Of a stretch of DNA of 8,143 bases, positions 6,209-8,143 are shown one piece after another (position 1 is the stretch's first letter; each line of letters begins with the position of its first letter). The position numbers were made by a program, and so were the translations under genes. Below the pieces are notes generated by a model that ran no database searches, was not told the DNA's origin, and saw only the letters and a program-made list of their open reading frames with translations. The stretch lies in NCBI GenBank assembly GCA_000715605.1, contig KL568522.1, forward strand, positions 198,458 to 206,600, read 5' to 3'. This DNA is from Streptomyces speibonae. Its GTDB lineage: Bacteria > Actinomycetota > Actinomycetes > Streptomycetales > Streptomycetaceae.

Positions 6209-7287
6209 CGCTGGACTCCCGCGGAGCGAGCGGCCGGGCTCTGCTGGGCCGTGGTGGCGGGCTCCGGCTCGTCCTCCGACCCGTCCCGCGACCCGAGCCG
6301 GACCCCGGCTCGTTCCCAGGCGAGCAGACCGGCGCCGAGCAACCCGGCCCGGTCTCCGAGCCGCGCGAGCTGCAACTGCGGCCGTCGCTGAAGAGTGAGC
6401 CTGGCGTCCAGCCGACGGCGCAGTGGCCCCAGCAGGGCTTCCCCCGCCCGGGACAACCCGCCCCCGATCAGTACGACTTCCGGAGCGACGAGAGCGGCGG
6501 TGGCGGCCAGCACGCCGGACAGCGCCTCCACCGCCTCGCTCCACACCGCTGCCGCGTCCTCGTCCCCGGCGGCCATCCGCTCGGCGACATCGGATGCTCC
6601 GCCCACCGGCCGCCCGGTGCGCTCGGCGTACCGTTTGCGGATCGCCGCCGCGGAGGCGACCGTCTCCAGGCAGCCGGAGCCACCACAGGCACACGGCACG
6701 CCGCTTCCCACGTCGATGTGCCCGATCTCGCCGGCCCAGCCCTCACCCGCGTAGGCGTGTCCATCGAGGACGAGCGCGGCGGCGATGCCGGTTCCGATCG
6801 GCACGAACACCACGTCGCGTCGGCCGCGCCCCGCACCCAGCCGCTGCTCGGCGGCACCGGCGGCGCGGACATCATGGTCGAAGGCCACGGGAAGGCCGGT
6901 GGCGGAGGCCAGGAGCTCGGCGAACGGGACGTCGCGCCAGCCGAGGTTCTCCGAGTACCGGGCAACGCCGGCCGCGGCGTCCACGAGACCCGGTACGACG
7001 ACCCCCAGCGCCACCACGGACCTGGACCGGGCCCCGGCGGCCGCCCGCAGATCCCCGGTCAGGCCGACGAGGCACTCCGTCACCGCCGTGGCCGTCGCCG
7101 CGCCGTCCCCGGGCACCACCGGAGTCGGCACGGTGCGGGCGTGCCGAATCCGACCGCGGGTGTCGACCAGACCGGCCTTGATGCCGGTGCCGCCGACATC
7201 GCAGGCGATGACCAGGCCGGACGAGACGTCGCAACGGTCGGCGGGCCCATGGGGGTGTTCGACCGGCGGGTGCGTGGAGCCGTGCAT
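6205..7287 (-). CDS. ROK-family sugar kinase
   Basis: A 360-residue cytoplasmic sugar kinase of the ROK family; members phosphorylate glucose, N-acetylglucosamine, N-acetylmannosamine, fructose and related sugars. There is no N-terminal helix-turn-helix, so it is a kinase rather than a NagC/XylR-type repressor. The phosphate-binding loop is C-D30-V-G-G-T-G-I-K37. The catalytic Asp is D139 in FDHDVRAAGAAE, where most ROK kinases have N-D-A-N. Next come PIGTGIAAALVLDG (163-176) and GEGWAGEIGH (181-190). The zinc site H190 with C199-x-C201-x4-C206 followed by L-E is complete. A second glycine motif, IGGGLSRAGEALL, lies at 274-286. The ~20-residue leader before the first strand is His/Pro-rich, and the last ~30 residues (332-360) form a polar low-complexity tail absent from typical members. 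ATG 7287 lies 4 nt after the upstream SIS stop, with GGAAGG (7295-7300, minus strand) 7 nt ahead. The sugar specificity cannot be read directly; an amino sugar is one option. Confidence 0.9.
   Translation of the reverse strand: MHGSTHPPVEHPHGPADRCDVSSGLVIACDVGGTGIKAGLVDTRGRIRHARTVPTPVVPGDGAATATAVTECLVGLTGDLRAAAGARSRSVVALGVVVPGLVDAAAGVARYSENLGWRDVPFAELLASATGLPVAFDHDVRAAGAAEQRLGAGRGRRDVVFVPIGTGIAAALVLDGHAYAGEGWAGEIGHIDVGSGVPCACGGSGCLETVASAAAIRKRYAERTGRPVGGASDVAERMAAGDEDAAAVWSEAVEALSGVLAATAALVAPEVVLIGGGLSRAGEALLGPLRRRLDARLTLQRRPQLQLARLGDRAGLLGAGLLAWERAGVRLGSRDGSEDEPEPATTAQQSPAARSAGVQR
6216..6220 (-). promoter_or_regulatory. Shine-Dalgarno deciding the GTG start of the PfkB kinase
   Basis: GGGAG on the minus strand, 7 nt before GTG 6208 and inside the ROK gene. 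With the GTGA stop/start overlap it points to coupled translation and rejects the longer upstream frame. Confidence 0.6.
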
Positions 7288-7291
7288 GGGC

Positions 7292-8143
7292 TCACCTTCC
7301 CTCTCGGTCCGCCGCGGGCGTTCCCGGGGCCACGGGGTCTTCGAGGATGACGGAGCGGCTCAGATTCCGCGGAGCGTCAGGGTCGAGTCCGCGTGCCCGT
7401 GCACGCTCCAGCGCGACACGCTGGACCAGCACCAACTCGGCCAGGGGGTCCACGTCGTGCTGGACGAACAGCGCACCGGTCCGCTCGACCTCACCCGCCA
7501 GACCCTCGGGTGCCGCACCGAACATCCAGGTGACACGGCCGGGGGCCGCGATGGAGATCGGACCGTGGCGGTACTCCATGGCCGAGTACGCCTCGGTCCA
7601 GCTCTGCGAGGACTCGCGCAGCTTCAGGGCGGCCTCCTGGGCCAGGCCGGTCGTCCACCCGAGGCCGAGGAAGGTGAACTGCTCGGCGGTGATCCAGGCC
7701 TCCTCGACCGGACGGCGCAGCGCATCCTCGGCGTCCTTCACCGCCGCCGTGACGTCCCACCCCATGTGGGCCCGCAGCAGTGTGAGCGCCGTGGTGGCGA
7801 AGCGGGTCTGCACCACGGAGCGTTCGTCCGCGAACGGAAGCCGCACCGCGGCGTCCGCGGCGGAGGCCATCGGACTGTCCGGGTCGCCGACGACAGCGAC
7901 CGAGGGGATCCGCCCCCGGGTCTCGTCCAGCACCTCGAGCACCTCGGTCGTGGTGCCGGAGCGGCTGATGGCCACCACCGAGTCGTACGTGCGGCCGGTC
8001 AGGGGCGCCTCGGAGGCCGCGAACGCGTCCGTGACCCCGTACCCCGATGCCTCCCGCAGTGCCGCGTAAGCCTGCGCCATGAACCACGAGGTGCCGCAGC
8101 CGACGACGGCCACCCGCTGCCCGGCAGCGGGCAGTGGACATGA
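7292..8143 (-). CDS. SIS-domain sugar-phosphate isomerase/deaminase (AgaS/GlmS-like), 5' partial
   Basis: The frame runs off the right edge of the window, leaving 283 residues. The first in-window start-like codon (GTG 8113) falls within the opening strand of the domain, so the true start is outside; roughly 20-40 residues are probably missing. Two SIS (sugar isomerase) domains are visible. The first has VAVVGCGTSWFMAQAYAAL (11-29) and the phosphosugar-binding SRSGTTTEVLEVL (60-72). The second has FLGLGWTTGLAQEAALKLRESSQSWTEAY (158-186) and MEYRHGP (189-195), carrying the Glu and His (E170, E177, H193) conserved in GlmS and AgaS catalytic lobes. The C-terminal DPDAPRNLSRSVILEDP also matches the GlmS-like end. 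No glutaminase domain fits in the missing part if the length is near 300, so it is not GlmS itself. AgaS-type deaminase/isomerase (galactosamine-6-phosphate to tagatose-6-phosphate) or FrlB-type deglycase are the main candidates. It leads the operon with the ROK and PfkB kinases. Confidence 0.87.
   Translation of the reverse strand, partial: SCPLPAAGQRVAVVGCGTSWFMAQAYAALREASGYGVTDAFAASEAPLTGRTYDSVVAISRSGTTTEVLEVLDETRGRIPSVAVVGDPDSPMASAADAAVRLPFADERSVVQTRFATTALTLLRAHMGWDVTAAVKDAEDALRRPVEEAWITAEQFTFLGLGWTTGLAQEAALKLRESSQSWTEAYSAMEYRHGPISIAAPGRVTWMFGAAPEGLAGEVERTGALFVQHDVDPLAELVLVQRVALERARARGLDPDAPRNLSRSVILEDPVAPGTPAADREGR

Noticed and set aside
6200..6209. Perfect 10-bp palindrome GGTGATCACC at the ROK/PfkB junction as a possible operator
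   Set aside because: It is within the coding overlap inside an operon, is short, and has no second copy noticed in the intergenic regions; probably chance from the GTGATCACC codons.
6209..6694. 162-codon N-terminal extension of the PfkB kinase frame
   Set aside because: The extension lies within the ROK gene, is Arg/Gly-rich, and the family motif starts right at GTG 6208, which has a Shine-Dalgarno and a GTGA overlap.
6785..8143. Plus-strand open frame of 452 codons opposite the ROK and SIS genes
   Set aside because: It is antisense to two genes with intact catalytic motifs and shows no domain of its own.

Overview
The window looks like chromosomal DNA from a high-GC actinomycete, most likely Streptomyces or a close relative. 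All seven genes are very GC-rich with strong G/C at third codon positions. Starts are ATG or GTG with purine-rich Shine-Dalgarno sites, and several genes overlap by 4 bp or sit a few bases apart. No tRNA, rRNA, IS element, CRISPR array or phage gene was seen. Almost all of the window is coding.

Left part (1-4585, + strand): a sugar-import and hydrolysis operon. It holds a CUT1-type solute-binding lipoprotein (5' end outside the window), two membrane permeases overlapping by ATGA, and a GH4-family alpha-galactosidase (MelA type, NAD+/divalent-metal dependent). There is no ATPase gene in the window, as is usual for Streptomyces sugar importers that share the MsiK ATPase. The expected job is import of an alpha-galactoside such as melibiose or raffinose followed by intracellular cleavage. 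A 7-bp hairpin lies between the second permease and the hydrolase. A very strong hairpin (15 + 6 bp) 21 nt after the hydrolase stop codon ends the unit.

Middle (4586-5275): a single + strand gene for a small antibiotic-biosynthesis-monooxygenase-fold (ABM/YgiN-like) protein. Upstream of it is a promoter-like element with a 20-bp spacer carrying a dyad, the layout typical of MerR-family-activated promoters. No MerR gene is visible in the window.

Right part (5276-8143, - strand, converging on the middle gene): a tightly packed operon read right to left. It encodes a SIS-domain sugar-phosphate isomerase/deaminase (N-terminus outside the window), a ROK-family sugar kinase, and a PfkB-family kinase of the 1-phosphofructokinase/tagatose-6-phosphate kinase subgroup. 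The last two overlap by GTGA. This kinase + isomerase/deaminase + second kinase set fits amino-sugar or ketohexose catabolism, possibly galactosamine/GalNAc through tagatose-6-phosphate. The two sugar loci may therefore both handle galacto-configured sugars, but that link is inference.

Most of the window is ordinary carbohydrate-catabolism DNA. I found no convincing sign of a wholly new system. The MerR-type promoter on an orphan monooxygenase and the possible galactosamine route are the points most worth checking.
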